Source: Craterostigma plantagineum
Taxonomy: Eukaryota; Streptophyta; Magnoliopsida; Lamiales; Linderniaceae
Length of the DNA stretch: 64,000 nt
Direction of reading: 5' to 3'
Assembly: GCA_027422505.1 (NCBI GenBank)
Contig: JAPQWV010000367.1
Location: 62,001 to 126,000, forward strand
Part shown: piece after piece, positions 44,767 through 57,920 of the stretch
Numbering within the stretch: the stretch's first letter is position 1
How the letters are laid out: every line of letters starts with the position of its first letter
Made by a program: the position numbers and the translations under genes
The notes under the pieces: model-generated
What the model saw: the letters and a program-made list of their open reading frames with translations, nothing else
Database searches by the model: none
Told to the model about the DNA's origin: nothing

Positions 44767-47700
44767 ATGGCCGACGCCGCAGCTCTTCAGTCCCTTTTGA
44801 GCAACCTCGGCCAACTGATCAGCTACCACGCCGAACTGATCGCCGGCGTTCGCGAGGATGTGGATCGGCTGAGAGACGACATGAACTACTTCGAATCCTT
44901 CCTCAAATACGCGTCGAGGAAGAAGCTCAAGGACGACGAAAGAGCCCGCGGGCTAGTGGACCGAATTCGCGAGGCTTTGTACGACGCCGAGGACGTCGTC
45001 GACCTTTACGTCACCCAAAATTTGTCGAAGTCCAAAAACTTGCTCCGCCGGATATGGCCCGAACCGATAAGGCTGGATCGAATCGCGCAGAAAGTACGGA
45101 GGGTCATGAGAGATGCGAGCAGTGTGTACGGAGATAAGACTAAGGTTGACTTGATGCTGCTCGAACTCGGCGACGTAGCGACGAACGTGCCGGAGGTAAA
45201 ACAGTATGAGCTAATATTATGCATTAGAAATTGAGCGGTACTTCCCAATTATTTGATTTGACGAGCTTGATTTTTATTTATTTATGTGAGACATACCCAA
45301 ATTATGATTTCGACGATAATTTTTTGGGCCGAAAAAGATATATTGACTTCGGTCGGTGGTTCGATTGTGAATTATATTTGTATAGTGAGGAATCTTTTCT
45401 GGTTAGGCGTATATAACTTTCGGACATTGGTCGTACGGATAAAAACGAATCGAATCGAACCGAGTCGAATAATTCGTACTCGGATGACAATCGAACATAA
45501 ATATTCGAATATATAATTGAATAATAAAATCGATCGAATTCGGATATTTTCTCGAATATTCGAATCGAATATCGAATATTTATATTCGAAGTAATCTTTT
45601 ATTGTCTATTTAATGAAATTTAAGCAATATTGTATGAAAATTTATATTGAATTATAATAAATTGTATTCATATATTGAATTATCATATATTATATTTAAA
45701 TTATGTATTGAATTATACTTTATTTTATATTAAATTATTCGAATCGAATTATTCAATAAATATTCGAATCGAATATTGTGATCTTCGAATCAAAAAAGTA
45801 TTTTTATTTGTATTGGGTATTTGAAATATTCGAATTCGAATCGAATCGCGTATCGAACAAAAAAAATTGACTTATTTGCAGCCCTACTTTGGTCGTGAGC
45901 AAGTCACCAAACCCTAACTTCGTTTCACATTATTTCGGTCTCGCAGTTCGGCCCCGTAAGGGAAAGGAACGTGGTGGGGTTAGAAGACGAAGCGGAGACA
46001 ATCATTGGATATATCAAGGAAGAGACTGAGCGTCTCGACGTTATCTCCATCGTCGGTATGCCAGGGCAGGGAAAATCGACCCTGGCCGGGAAAATCTTCC
46101 GAGACCCAGTCATCCAGTACGAGTTCCCAACGAGGTTGTGGGTTTACGTCTCAAAGTTCAGCACGAGGGACGTGTACCTAAACATTCTGAAAGAGCTCAC
46201 GACCATAACCGACGAGATGCGCGGCATGGAAGAACGTGAGTTGGCGGAAAAGGTCAAGGGTTATCTCGCGAGGGGGAAGTTCTTGATCGTAATGGACGAC
46301 GTGTGGACAGAAGACGACTGGAAAAAGATCGCTCGAGCCCTGCCGACCACCAATCATCTGAGTAAAATCTTAATCACCAGTCGCGACAAACACGTCGCGG
46401 TGTCCGCGAACCGACATAGGGTGCCGCATAGTTTGCGGCCTTTGAACTCTTCGGAGAGCGTACAACTCCTGCAGTACGAGGTTTTTGGAGAGCCAAAGTG
46501 GGAGCCTGGGTCGGAAAGCCATGGAATACTAATAGCTGGGAAGTGTAAGGGGCTTCCACTCGCAATAGTGGTTATCGGAGGCATCATCGTGAGGAAGCTC
46601 GCCGCAATGGCGACCGAGGTCGCAAAGTTGGACGAGTGGAGGAACTTATCGAAAAGTGTACAACAACATATTAGCGACGACCTCATGATGGAACGAGTTA
46701 TTGAGTTGAGCTACGAAACGCTGTCTTTTCACTTGAAAGCTTGTTTTCTCTACTTTGCCATGTTCCCGGAGGATGTCGAGATCCCCGCGTGGAAGTTGTT
46801 CAGGATGTGGATTGCAGAAGGGTTCGTCGAACCCAGTAGGGTTTCCACCTCGGAAGAAACCGCAAAAGGCTATCTGGACGAGCTCGTCACTCGAAACTTG
46901 GTGAAAGTCGAAAAAGCTAACTCTTACGGTAAGGTTAAAACTTGCCGCATTCACGACACGCTCCGGGAATTTTGCAAGAAGCGCGCGAGAGAGGATAACT
47001 TCCTCGACGAGATCGAATCGATCGACGGAAACCTAACGCCCGCGGCGAACAACGACAAGAGCCGCCGCCTTTGCATCCACTCTAATATCTCGACGTTCGT
47101 CTCCTCCAAACCTCTCGGAAGGCGCGTTCGCTCCTTCGTTTGCTTCTCCAAGGAAGACGTGGCGCTGCAGCAGCAGCACTCTCCGGCCATCACCGGCGCT
47201 TATAAGCTCCTTAGAGTCTTAGACGTCGAGCCCGTAAAATTCACGAAAATTCCAAGCGACGTCGGCGATCTCCTCCACTTGAGGCACATCCACTTGTCGT
47301 GCAACTTAAAGATTCTTCCGCCGTTTTTCTCCGGGTTGTGGAACGTACAAACCCTCGTCTTCGATACTACGGAGCGCATTCTCACCATCAAAGCGGACAT
47401 ATGGAAGCTGCTTCATCTGAGCCTCATGAAGACGAACGCGACCGCCATTTTGCCAGAGCCGTCGAAGGAGATCGATAAAAACAGCATACAAACGCTCGGT
47501 TCGATATCGACCGAAAACTGCACGGAAAAAGTCCTCAAAGGTGCGCGGAACTTGAGGAGACTAAGCATTCGCGGGGAACTCGAAATTCTCGTTTCTTCGA
47601 ACGGCAGAGGCTCCTTCGACAACATGAGAATGCTCGGCGAGCTCGAGAAGCTAAAGCTGCAAAACGACCCGTTCCCAAAGTCGGCCTCTGAGGTCCCACT

Positions 47701-48160
47701 GACTCGCCTTCCTATGTGGGAGAAGTTTCCGCCAAAGCTGAGGATACTTACTTTGTCGAAGACTTGCCTCGACTGGAACCAAATGAAAGTCCTCGCCTCC
47801 CTTTCCAACCTCGAGGTGCTCAAGCTGAAGGAAAAGGCGTTCACGGGGAATTACTGGGAGGCGATGAAGGACGTCTTTCTCCACCTTAAAGTACTGTTCG
47901 TCGGTAGCACCGACTTGATGCTTTGGAAGACGTCGGCGGGCATCTTCCCCGAGCTCGTGCACCTCGAGCTTCATAACTGCGATAATCTCAGGGAAGTTCC
48001 TCCCGCGTTTGCGGGAAGTCCGAGCCTCAATGTGCTGACCTTGAACTACTGCGGGAATGCTGTTGCATCGGCCAAGGCGATTCGAGATGAGAGGGTGAAG
48101 ATGATGGAGAACAAGGGCGGGAAAACCGCCGAATTCAAGCTGACGATTTTCCCTGTGTAA
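44767..48160 (+). CDS. CC-NB-ARC-LRR disease resistance protein, CNL-B
   Basis: Paralogue of CNL-A with the same two-exon layout: 44767-45195 and 45947-48160, 880 aa. CC domain starts MADAAALQSLLSNLGQLI with the EDVID-like DAEDVVDLYV (73-82). NB-ARC: P-loop GMPGQGKST (180-188), FPTRLWVYVSKFS, kinase-2 KFLIVMDDVW (254-263), KILITSRD, CKGLPLAIVVIGG, CFLYFAMFPEDVEIPAWKL and RIHD at the MHD position. LRRs follow, such as PSDVGDLLHLRHIHL and LEVLKLKEKAF. It is GC-richer than CNL-A and clearly diverged from it in protein sequence. The intron is longer because of a 454-bp hAT insertion. The first residues resemble the MADA motif of some CNL N-termini, but only loosely. AATAAA lies at 48364. Probably functional; ligand unknown. 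Confidence 0.93.
45435..45888. mobile_element. hAT MITE in the CNL-B intron, 454 bp
   Basis: The ends read ACGGATAAAAACGAATCGAA and TTATTTGCAGCCCTACT; the interior is rich in CGAATCGAAT/ATTCGAAT. A perfect 8-bp duplication TTGGTCGT flanks it (45427-45434, 45889-45896). The right terminus has the GCAGCCCTA form common in plant hAT MITEs. CNL-A lacks it in its 205-bp intron. Confidence 0.85.
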
Positions 48161-48758
48161 GTGATCTCGCCGGAGTCTATGGACTTAGTGCGTGTTTGTG
48201 TGATTTTTTTTTTTTTTTTTGTTTCTGAATAACTGTTGTTGTTGTTGTACCCTGTTTTGGTATTTGCTTGATTTTGCGGATTTTTCTGTGCTCCTTTGCT
48301 TGTATTGTGTGATGATTGTATGTTTTGTTTTTTTTTTTTTTTCAAACTTGTATGTTTTGTTCCAATAAAAGAAAATGTATGTGAAGTTGAGGTTTGTAAA
48401 TTTGAATCTCAAAATGGGCTATGAGACGACTTCGATATCTAGTAGGATTAATCATTTGGATCTATGTGTGTAGTTCGTATTCGTTTGACATGGATCTAAA
48501 TCTTAGATTGGGAACGGGACCATCTCGGATTTCAGCGAGAGTAATCTTTCTGCTGTTTCAGAGCTGAAGTGATCAAATTGAACCCATAAAGTATTATATT
48601 TTACGTTTGACCGATTCATTGGAGACGATACCGAGTTGAATTGGGTATATGGATACGGTATCTTTTCAAAATATACGTCCAATTAACTTTGAAAGCTGAA
48701 GGTGTGTGTAATAGAAACACCGCCTATTTATTTTCCGTTGACCGAGTCATATATATTA
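48161..48758. other. CNL-B 3' UTR and spacer
   Basis: T-runs and a poly(A) signal AATAAA at 48364-48369 mark the likely transcript end. No gene is seen in the rest. Confidence 0.55.
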
Positions 48759-49001
48759 CTCCATCCGTTCCAAATCATTTTATACATTTTACTAAATCGT
48801 GTGTCCCACATCTTTTGTACATTTACTTATGTAGCAAAAAAACTATCACAAACAATCAATATAATAATATTAAATATTCTTAAAAAATGTGTCAAAATAT
48901 ACACTTTTTTACGTTTTAATTGTACTATAGTATTAAAATATTTAGTTTCTTAATTCAGGTGACAACTCTCAAATGTCCAAATGCATTTAGGACCGAGGTA
49001 G
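48759..49001. mobile_element. Stowaway-like MITE, 243 bp
   Basis: The ends read CTCCATCCGTTCC and GGACCGAGGTAG between TA dinucleotides (48757-48758, 49002-49003). Same family as 14904-15129 and in the opposite orientation. Confidence 0.8.
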
Positions 49002-49164
49002 TAGTTCATTTGGCTTTTGCATGTTGTGCATCGATCGATCCGAAAACGCCGTGAATGCACACATATTTGCATGCTGAGATGTCGAATATTATAACATTGA
49101 AATAATATATATTATAATTTTTTATTACTCAAGTTAACTTAATCAATTTGCTACATTAAAATTT

Positions 49165-52100
49165 GGGTAAACTAGATTTCAGGCCCCTTTAACAATTTGG
49201 TGTAGGTTTCAGGCCCTTTTAGTATTTTAAATAGGGAGAAGGACCCATCAAATAGTTACGTTAGGAAAAAGGACCAATTCAGGCGGAAAAGACTTGTTTA
49301 CCCTTACTTTTTGCAGTAATTTCATCAAACTTTTTAGACTTAAATCTTCACGTGTTATTAAGTGGTATATAAATCTATTTTAGTGGTATATATTCTGATT
49401 GAAGTGGTATTAAAATAATCTGTAATACGATGTTGAGACTAAAATTGATTTTCAGTACCACAATCCCTAAACATTTCCAGCCTTAATTGAGAAAACCCGA
49501 AGAATTTTCTATCGATCTGAACCCTTAAGCGACGAAACCCGACCGATTTCGATACTTCATCGACGAATCTTGCGATTTTGAAGAAGAACCCCGTTGATTG
49601 CCAAGAAAGTGGCCGGAAGAAGGAGAAGAAAGTTGCTGGGAAGAACAACAGCGTTGAATGATGGATCTGCTTGTGGTTTGACTGTGTTTAGCACTTTTGG
49701 TGTTTTGAATGATGGTCCTGTTTTTGTTTTTTGCGTTTTGAACTAGTTCTATTTTCATACCACATAACATGTAAATCATACCACTTAATAATATATTGGT
49801 AACAATTTATACTCTATTCGTAACAAAAAATAAGATTATTTCAGCTCCATGGGCCTATTACCGTCTCAGCTATAATATATCACATTATATGTAAATTATA
49901 CCACTTAAGTGTATTCTGGTACCAATTTATACTCCACTCGTAACAGAAAATAGAAACATTCCAGAAGTTTCATGCTCCTCAAACCTGCTTCGTCATATGT
50001 ATATCATACCAAAACTCATGTAAGTTATACCACTTCAGCATAGTTTTGTACCACTTCATACTCCATTCATACCAAAAATAAAATATCATTCTAGAAGCTT
50101 CATTTATACCATACCAAAACACATGTAAATTATACCACTTCAGCGTAATCTGGTACCAATTTATATGCCATTCGTTACAGAAAATAAAGAACATTCCAGA
50201 AGCTTCATATGAATATGGTCTCACCATCTTTATATGATACCACATCACGTGTAACCTGTACCACTTCAGCATAAGTTTGTACCAATTTATACTCCTTTCA
50301 TACCAAAATATAAGAACATTCCAGAAGCTACATGGGCCGACAGTGAATATGCCTCTCCATCTTTATATGATACCAAATCGCATGTAAACCATACCACTTA
50401 AGCATAATTTCATATCAATTTAAACTATCCTGGTAACAATACATTTCGAATCGATACCACATTAAGTTGTAGTGATACTAGATAATATATTATCTGTACC
50501 ATATTAATGATTCGGATAATTTCGTAAATAAAAGTTGGTCTTTTCGGTGTCGAAGAATAAAATCATGGAAATATATGATTTGATGTATAATCCACGAAGT
50601 TCCTTGATTTTGTTACGTTTTATGCAAATATGATGTAAGTAGTCAAGTAATGAGGTTTTGATTATGTGAAATGTATACTAATGCAAATCGTAGACAACTA
50701 TATATACATCACATTGATATTTACCATTATGAATGACAACAAATGTATCCTAAACAACATTATACGTCAATCATAGAACAAATCTTACGACAATAAACCT
50801 TTAATCGTAATCCCGAAACAGTTTACCCTAAGATCTGATACTCTAAACCAAAAAACTGGAAACCCTAGCGCATAAACCGCAATCTGTAACACATAAAGTG
50901 TTTCTGGTACCACATTATTACAGGAATATATACTACATAATACCACATCACATGTAAATTATACCACTTCAGCGTATTTTAGTACCAATTTATACTATAT
51001 TCATAACAAAAAAATAAGAACATTCCAGAAGCTTCATGGGCCGTCAGTGAATATGGTCTCTCCATCTTTATATAATACCACATCACATGTAAATTATACC
51101 ACTTCATGCCACTATTGTACCTAATCTTATCGAAATTATACCACTTACACGTTTCTGATACCACATAACGAACACTCATTTAAATATTTTTTTTGCGATT
51201 TCACTTTCAATTCGTCGAATACACATCAAAATTGATTTTATGCCAGTATGCGTAAAAAATTTACGGTAAATCGATCGTTGAAATAGCTTTTCCATTAATA
51301 TGAAGCTGTTTGTTGACGTTGTGTAAATATGAAGTTGATTGTTTTAGCTTCGAAGTTACAGAAACCACACCCATGTACCAACTGATGATACATGTTACAC
51401 ATAGATTCCCAATGTCGAACGTCGGCGCCCTTTCATTCAAATACAAGTCACCTCTAAATCAAACTCTAGTATAATTGCTCATAGATGATGACATCAAATT
51501 CATGGTGAGATTGCACCGTGAGTTAAAGGTGAAGGTGATTGATATGGTCGCTGCGAAGAGAATGGACATGGTTGATGTTGGGCTACCTCTTATTGAAGAT
51601 TCAGGTACCATATGCTCTCACTCTGTCATACCAGATGAGAATGAGTAATATCTCGTACCAGTTCGCATAACGCTTCTTATCATCTCCATACCACTTTACG
51701 CATAAATCGTACCTCTTTATGCTATTTCGGTACCACATATCGTAAAATCTATACCAGATGATAATAAGTAATATCTCGTACGAGATCGATGATATACCAC
51801 TTTACGCCTACTATATACCAATTTATGCTTTTCTGGTACCGCATCTTATAAAACTGATACCAGATGAGAATGAGTAATATCTCGAATACCGGTTCGAGTA
51901 ACGCTTCTTATCGTTGATATACCACTTTATGCCTCTAATTACCACCTTACGTTGTTTTAGTACCTCATCATATAAAATTATTAACAAAGTAGAATAACTA
52001 TTATCTCGTACCAGTTCGAGTAACGATTCTTATCATAACCATACCACTTTATGCATATACTGTACTAGTTATTGTGGTTTTCATACCACTTTAAGACTTT

Positions 52101-52615
52101 CTCATACCACATAACGAACACTTGTTTTAAACGATTTTTTTCTGCCGATTTCACTTTCAGTTCCTTAATCTTCAGTGACGAACGATTGAGTCACCTCTAT
52201 GGCGCCACTTAATTTTCAAGTTATGGGTCTCTCCAATTTATGCATATTAGCTTTAATTTCGACCAAAAACATGCTCGATTTATCTTAGTTGCGAAATAAA
52301 TTTCTAGAAATTATTCCTCACAAATCTTAAATCTGAAGACGTAAATATCATTGACATCATCGAGTGCACATCAGACTTGATTTTGTGCCCAGTATGGTCG
52401 AAAGTTTACGGCAAATCGATCGTTCAAAGAGTTTTTTCGATTGATAACACTTGAATAACATATTGTAACACAATATAGCGATATCATACCTCTTTATATT
52501 AGACCAACAAAGGGCATTTTTGTCACTTCAGAGATTGTGTCCTTTACGTTGAATTTAATTTAATGTGGGTCCTTAAACCTATACTTTATGGGAGGAGGGC
52601 CTGAACTCGACTCCA
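49165..52615. mobile_element. large element carrying GTGGTA-type tandem repeats
   Basis: The left end has GATTTCAGGCCCCTTTAACA and GGTTTCAGGCCCTTTTAG, the right end GGGTCCTTAAACC and GGAGGGCCTGAACTCG, an imperfect inverted arrangement. The interior has two kinds of repeats: ~120-130 bp units with TACCACTTCAGCGTA, ACCAATTTATACTCC and AACATTCCAGAAGCTTCAT (about 49750-51170), and ~120 bp units with AATATCTCGTACCAG and ACGCTTCTTATC (about 51610-52060). A spacer with AAACCCTAGCGCATAAACC (50860) and TATGGGTCTCTCCAAT (52224) resembles that at 37.0-37.3 kb. No transposase was recognised and exact borders are approximate. Confidence 0.6.
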
Positions 52616-52897
52616 AAGTTTGAACTATGGCTTTATTGGTATTGGTAGATCGATAATTGCACAAAAAACACAGCTTTATGAATTTTACCAAAATTCCAAG
52701 TATGGCAGCTATGTATCATCACCTTTGACTACGTTAGCCAGGTAAAATGTGAAAAATTGGATCTTTTCATAGTTGATGTTTGAGATATTTTCGCATTGTT
52801 CTGCGATTGAGTTTTTTTTTTTTTTTCGTGACGTGTCAATATCAATATTTTGTTATTGAGTATCGTTATGTCAAATCATTATTATTATTATTAGTGT

Positions 52898-53265
52898 ATA
52901 TTACGCTTCAGGTCCCAAAAATATTTTAAAATAGGTTTTAGGCCCTATCAGAAAAACTTTAGTTTAAAGGGCCCAGTTATCATAAATTTAGTTATAAAGA
53001 CTTAAATTTACGCAAGTGTTATAAAGTGTATATGAACTGGTATCAGATGATTATTTTGTGTCATTTCAAAACAATGATGTGGTACTGCATAACAATGAGT
53101 GGTACTGCAGATCAATGAAGTGGTACTGCAGAACAATGAAATGAAGTGGTACTGCAGAACGATGAAATGGTGCTACAGAAATCGGGTCATTAAAACTAAT
53201 TTTTTTCCTGACAGGGCCTGAATTCTAAATCCAGTCCCTGAGAGGGGCCTGAATGAAAATTTCCC
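52898..53265. mobile_element. small TIR element with GGCCTGA-type ends
   Basis: It begins near TACGCTTCAGGTCCC and ends GAGGGGCCTGAATGAAAATT then TCCC. The interior repeats AATGAAGTGGTACTGCAGAA several times (53100-53165). It is of the same kind as the pair at 21309 and 40222. Confidence 0.55.
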
Positions 53266-53967
53266 TTATTATTACCCATTCTTTTGGTTGAAAAAAAATA
53301 CAACTAATGTGAACTCGCTCGATCTAACATTAGCTTCTCATTGAGTCCTAGTTACTACATGTGAAGATTTGGAGCATGTGAGAATGCACTCACTCATTTA
53401 TAGTCAATTTTAATTTACACTTAGAATCATCATCATTTCTCTCATCCTCTGTAAAAAGATTGCAGGGATAAAAAAGACTTGAAAATACAAAAAGCAAAAA
53501 AAGAAAAAATAATATCGGACCTCCTCCGGAACTTGGTCAATTCGCATCCCACCACATCGATATGATAAGTGGGGTCAGCAAGAAGTTGAGCGGCTTGCCG
53601 ATGATCTCAACTACCTCAACGCCGTCTTAAAGTGTGCCTCGAGTAAGAAAATAAAAGAAGGTACGGTGAAGGTGAAGGAGTTTGTGCACAAGATTCGCAA
53701 ACATAGTGTACGACGCCGAGGACGCGGCGGGCACCTTCGTCACCCAATCCTCTTTGCACAAGCCAACGAGTTGGTTTAAAAAGTTTTTTAAGGATCCCAT
53801 CACACTCGACCAAATTGCGCAGAAGATACGCAAGGTTAGAAGCGATATGGAGGTTGTGCATGGGAAAGCAGGCGATCTCAACAAATTGTTGCGTGATCTT
53901 GGCGCCGACGTAGATAAGAAGCCTGAAGTAATTTTTATTACTTGCAACAACAAAGATCGATCTTGAT

Positions 53968-54530
53968 TTATATAACAGTAAAAACTCTGTTAATACTCAA
54001 TAAATTAATAACCTCTCTAATAATAAAATCTTCTGTTCCCGACTTGGTCCTTTGTAAAAGATCATCAAATTCGATATGATAATAAGATAATAATCCTTCC
54101 AAAAAATCCTTTATAAATATTAGGTCCCATTAAAACTCTAAATTAATAAATTCATGAATATTGCAGTTATAAATATTATGATAATTTGCTAAAAGATAAA
54201 TCTCTTTTTACTAGGGTTTTCTTATAATTTAAATCTAACTGGATTTCATCCATAACTTATTTAAATTACAGTCAAGATTTCGAGTATTCATGAATATAAT
54301 TTTTTATTGTATACAATGAATAAAATGAATATATTTACTTAGATACAAAACAAAATGGTTGATGGATGAATATAATCAATGAAACTTATAGAAATACTAA
54401 GTTTAAAAAGTCTCTTTTAATTTAAGAAAAATAACAATTTATCGATATATCCCTAAATTAATAAAATATAAGAGTCACTATATTATTAATTTAGAGAGGT
54501 TTTCATGTAGTTCGTTTTGTTAATTTTTCA
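53968..54530. mobile_element. degenerate TIR element in the pseudogene intron
   Basis: The left part reads ACAGTAAAAACTCTGTTAAT, AATTAATAACCTCTCTAA and GTTCCCGACTTGGTCC; the right part TTAATTTAGAGAGGTTTTCA. This is an imperfect inverted repeat of a type common in plants. Borders and superfamily are uncertain. Confidence 0.45.
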
Positions 54531-54570
54531 CGCATGGAAATGCTTGTTATTGCTTACATAAGGTTTGTAC

Positions 54571-57251
54571 ACTAGTACAGAAATATACATGGGCGACGGT
54601 TGTTATTGGCCATGGACGACGGTTTCTGTGCGGCGCCCAGAGCCCCGTCGCCCATGTGCGCGATTTTGGGCGACGGTTGTGCAGTCGTCGCCGAAGATAG
54701 GTTAGGCACAACCATCGCCCAAAGTACCCCGTAGGGTGACACTTTGAGAGAACTGGCGACGGTTTCCAGCTTAGTAACTGTCGCCCAAAGTCAATTTTTT
54801 TTTTAAAATTTAGTAATAGGCGACGATTTGTAAGCTAGAAACCATCGCCTATGTTATATATATTTTTTATTTTTTTTTGTATTTTTCATGTGTCCAAAAT
54901 CAAATCCCAAACAACCAAATCAACACAATAATCAATCATCAACAATAACTAATAATTATCAATACAATAAAGAGTTACATCATCCAAGAGTTACATCAAT
55001 ACAATCAAGAGTTACATCAAGAGGTCTTAAGTTCTATTTGAATGACATTTAGCCAATTATCAGTATACATTATGTCTACAATGCCATCGAATTCTGTAGG
55101 GGGTCCCGTATGAAATGGATGTAAAAACGCCGAGTTGTAAACTGATGTTAGGTGAAATGTCGGGTTAACACTCAATCTCACAATTGTATCGCACAGCAAA
55201 AATTGAAAGAACTAAGTGACGAGATGAGACGAACACACTAGGTGATTTTATGCAGCAAGTCAAATAACTTGCTGCGTGCCTCAAGACGCAAAATTCCACT
55301 AAAAAGATGGATTACAAACTATAAAAAAGGATAGTCAAAACTAAGACTAGCAAATCCTACGAACCAAACGATTCTGCAAACTACAAGATCTTTCGACATT
55401 TGAAAAGCTAGACTAAAAAGAAAACTCTCTTCAGAGATGGTACTCGCTCAAACTCGCTCTTAAAATCTCTTTCTCGCTCGTCGTACTCAAACGGTTAAGT
55501 GAAGTCCCATTTTATATGTCTTCGACTTTGGGGCGACTTCTCAAACGACTTGGTAACCGTCCTCAACGTCTACTAACGTCCACTAAGTGTATTTGGTCCG
55601 TTAGTGACCATTGGGAGTCGACTTGGTCAGCTCGAAACACTAGGTCTTCACTTGTGCTCCAAGTTTACTATTTTTAGTATGTTCCTTTCCAATTTTCGCT
55701 CCAGTTTATCCACACTCTTTCCACGCGGTTTGATCCATTCCAGCACTTATCCATATCTTGCACAACAGCCACGTCATCAATAAAATAAGTTTTGGGCATG
55801 AAAGATAAAACTGAGATAGGGAACATTCTCGGCCAAAAAATGTTGACTAGAATGTTATCCCAACATTGCTACTGTTGAAAGCTCAACATTAACAAATTCA
55901 TCGCCGAAGATACGCAGCACATACTTGTGAAAGTTGCAAGAATGTGGCAGTTTATGGTCCTGCATTTACCAAATAAACCAAGCATTAGAAATACAGTTCA
56001 AACCTATGAAACTAGTCCAAAAAAGAGACAAACACCCACAACGATGAAACCTAATCTCAGCCATGTAATCTCAGCGCCACTTAAAAATATATCGCTAGGA
56101 TGAATACCAATATACACAAGGCTAGTTAACAAAGATCACAAAACTCTTACCTTCTTTGATTCTCTCCAAAGAAGCAAACATGGCTTTCCTCTGTCTTCTT
56201 CAACCACTAGTAAAAAGAAGAAAAAGGACCAAACTTTATATTGATGAAAAGTCTATAAATGGATCTTTCATTAATCGCGAAATATAATGAGGGAAAATAG
56301 TTATGAGAGATTTACCTTGTTGTCGTACTCGTAGCCCGTGGTCGCCGAGAGAGAAGAGGTCGCGGCCAAATTCGACCCAAAAATTCCAAATTATCCAAAC
56401 TTCACCAAAAAACTTAATTTTCGCAAAGATGAAGCTCAACAACAATCTTATATCAAATATAATACAAGCATAAGCTAAGAAATAGCATAAATCGAGCTCG
56501 GAAATCCAAAAAATTTGAAACCCATTTTTACAAAACTACGACTTTCGAAAATTTGAAGCCGTAAATCGCAAAATGCGAAGAGGGTAATTGCTTAATGGAC
56601 TTCTTACCGTGTTCTCCAAGCTCGGAAAGGTCGGAAATCGTTCTAAGATCGCCGGGAAATTGCCTAGCCGTTCGGTTCCATTTTTTAATTTCTCTTTGAT
56701 TTTGCTAAGTGGGGGAAGAAGAGGGGATTTTAAACAGCTTGGGCGACGGTTGTTAGCCAAAAATTCCGTAACCGTCGCCCAAACTCATGCTTTAAAAAAA
56801 ATAAAATGGGTAACACCTTGGGCAATGGTTGTTACTAAACAACAGTCGCCCAAACTCATGCTTAAAAAAAATTTGAAAAGAAGTTAAAATGTGTAACACC
56901 TTGGGCAACGGTTGTTACTAAACAACGGTTGCCCAAACTCATGCTTAAATAAAAACATTTAAAAAAAATGTGTAACACCTTGGGCGAAGGTTTTTTTTTC
57001 AACGTAGAAACCGTCGCCCATGATCATATTTAAAAATAAAATTAATAATGTATATGGGCGATGGTTATTGTGTAGGAAACCATCGCCGAAGGCTTTCGTC
57101 AATTATAGCGACGGTTTTGCCGAAGCAACCGTCGCCTATGACATACAAAAATAAAAGAAATTACGGAAGTGCGACCGCATCCACTATATGCAACGGTTTT
57201 TGTGGAACCGCCGCCGAAAGTGCCGTCGCCTATGTATCATTTTTCACTAGT
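54571..57251. mobile_element. CACTA-like non-autonomous element, 2.7 kb
   Basis: The ends pair as ACTAGTACAGAAATATACAT and, on the other strand, ACTAGTGAAAAATGATACAT, each followed by GGCGACGG. Many subterminal GGGCGACGGTT/AACCGTCGCCC repeats line the first ~300 and last ~550 bp, a hallmark of plant CACTA (Spm/En) elements. TGTAC occurs on both sides (54566-54570, 57252-57256) as a possible 5-bp duplication, longer than the 3 bp usual for CACTA, so the class is probable rather than certain. The interior has no intact transposase; small ORFs are not recognisable. Confidence 0.7.
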
Positions 57252-57920
57252 TGTACTTTGTTTTCGTTCACGAACAGTCGTCATATAGGGTTAAATATAA
57301 GGAAATTGTGGGAGGTCTGGACGGGCCCGCAAACGAAATACGCTCCTCCGACAAGACACTCCGTGGATGGACGTCGTCACCATTGTTGGGATGCCGGACC
57401 TCGGAAAATCGACCCTAGTCGGGAAAATCCGCCGCGAGCCTACCATCCAGATGTTTATGGATTTCTGTTTCCAAAATCTCTACGAAAGATGTGTTCCTTA
57501 GCATTCTGAGAGAGTTCATCTCATCAATACCCCATGACGTGGGCAGCATGCAAGAGCACGAGCTCGCGGAAAAAGTTAAGCAACATCTCTAGAGGGGAAA
57601 GTTCTTGATTGGGATTCCGCAGTACGAGGTTTTCGGAGAGCCAAATTGGGATCCCGAGATCAAACATTACGTGGAGATAATAACTCTTCAATGTAGAGGG
57701 GCTTCCTCTTGCGATAGTCGTAATAGGTGGGATTATTTCGAAAAAGTCTCTAGTATTGTGAGGAACACCGAGAAGGTAGGGGCATGGAGAAACTTTGGAA
57801 TACAGCCAAAGAGCTTCCTAGATAAGATCTCGATAAGATAATCGACGTAGTTATTTCATAAGAGTTATCGAAAATTTCCCCAGCACTTGAAAGCATGTTT
57901 CCTCTACTTTGGGATGTTCC

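Noticed and set aside
57048..57509. 153-aa ORF across the CACTA-like end
   Set aside because: It joins subterminal repeats of the element to a shifted frame of the NLR pseudogene, so it is accidental.
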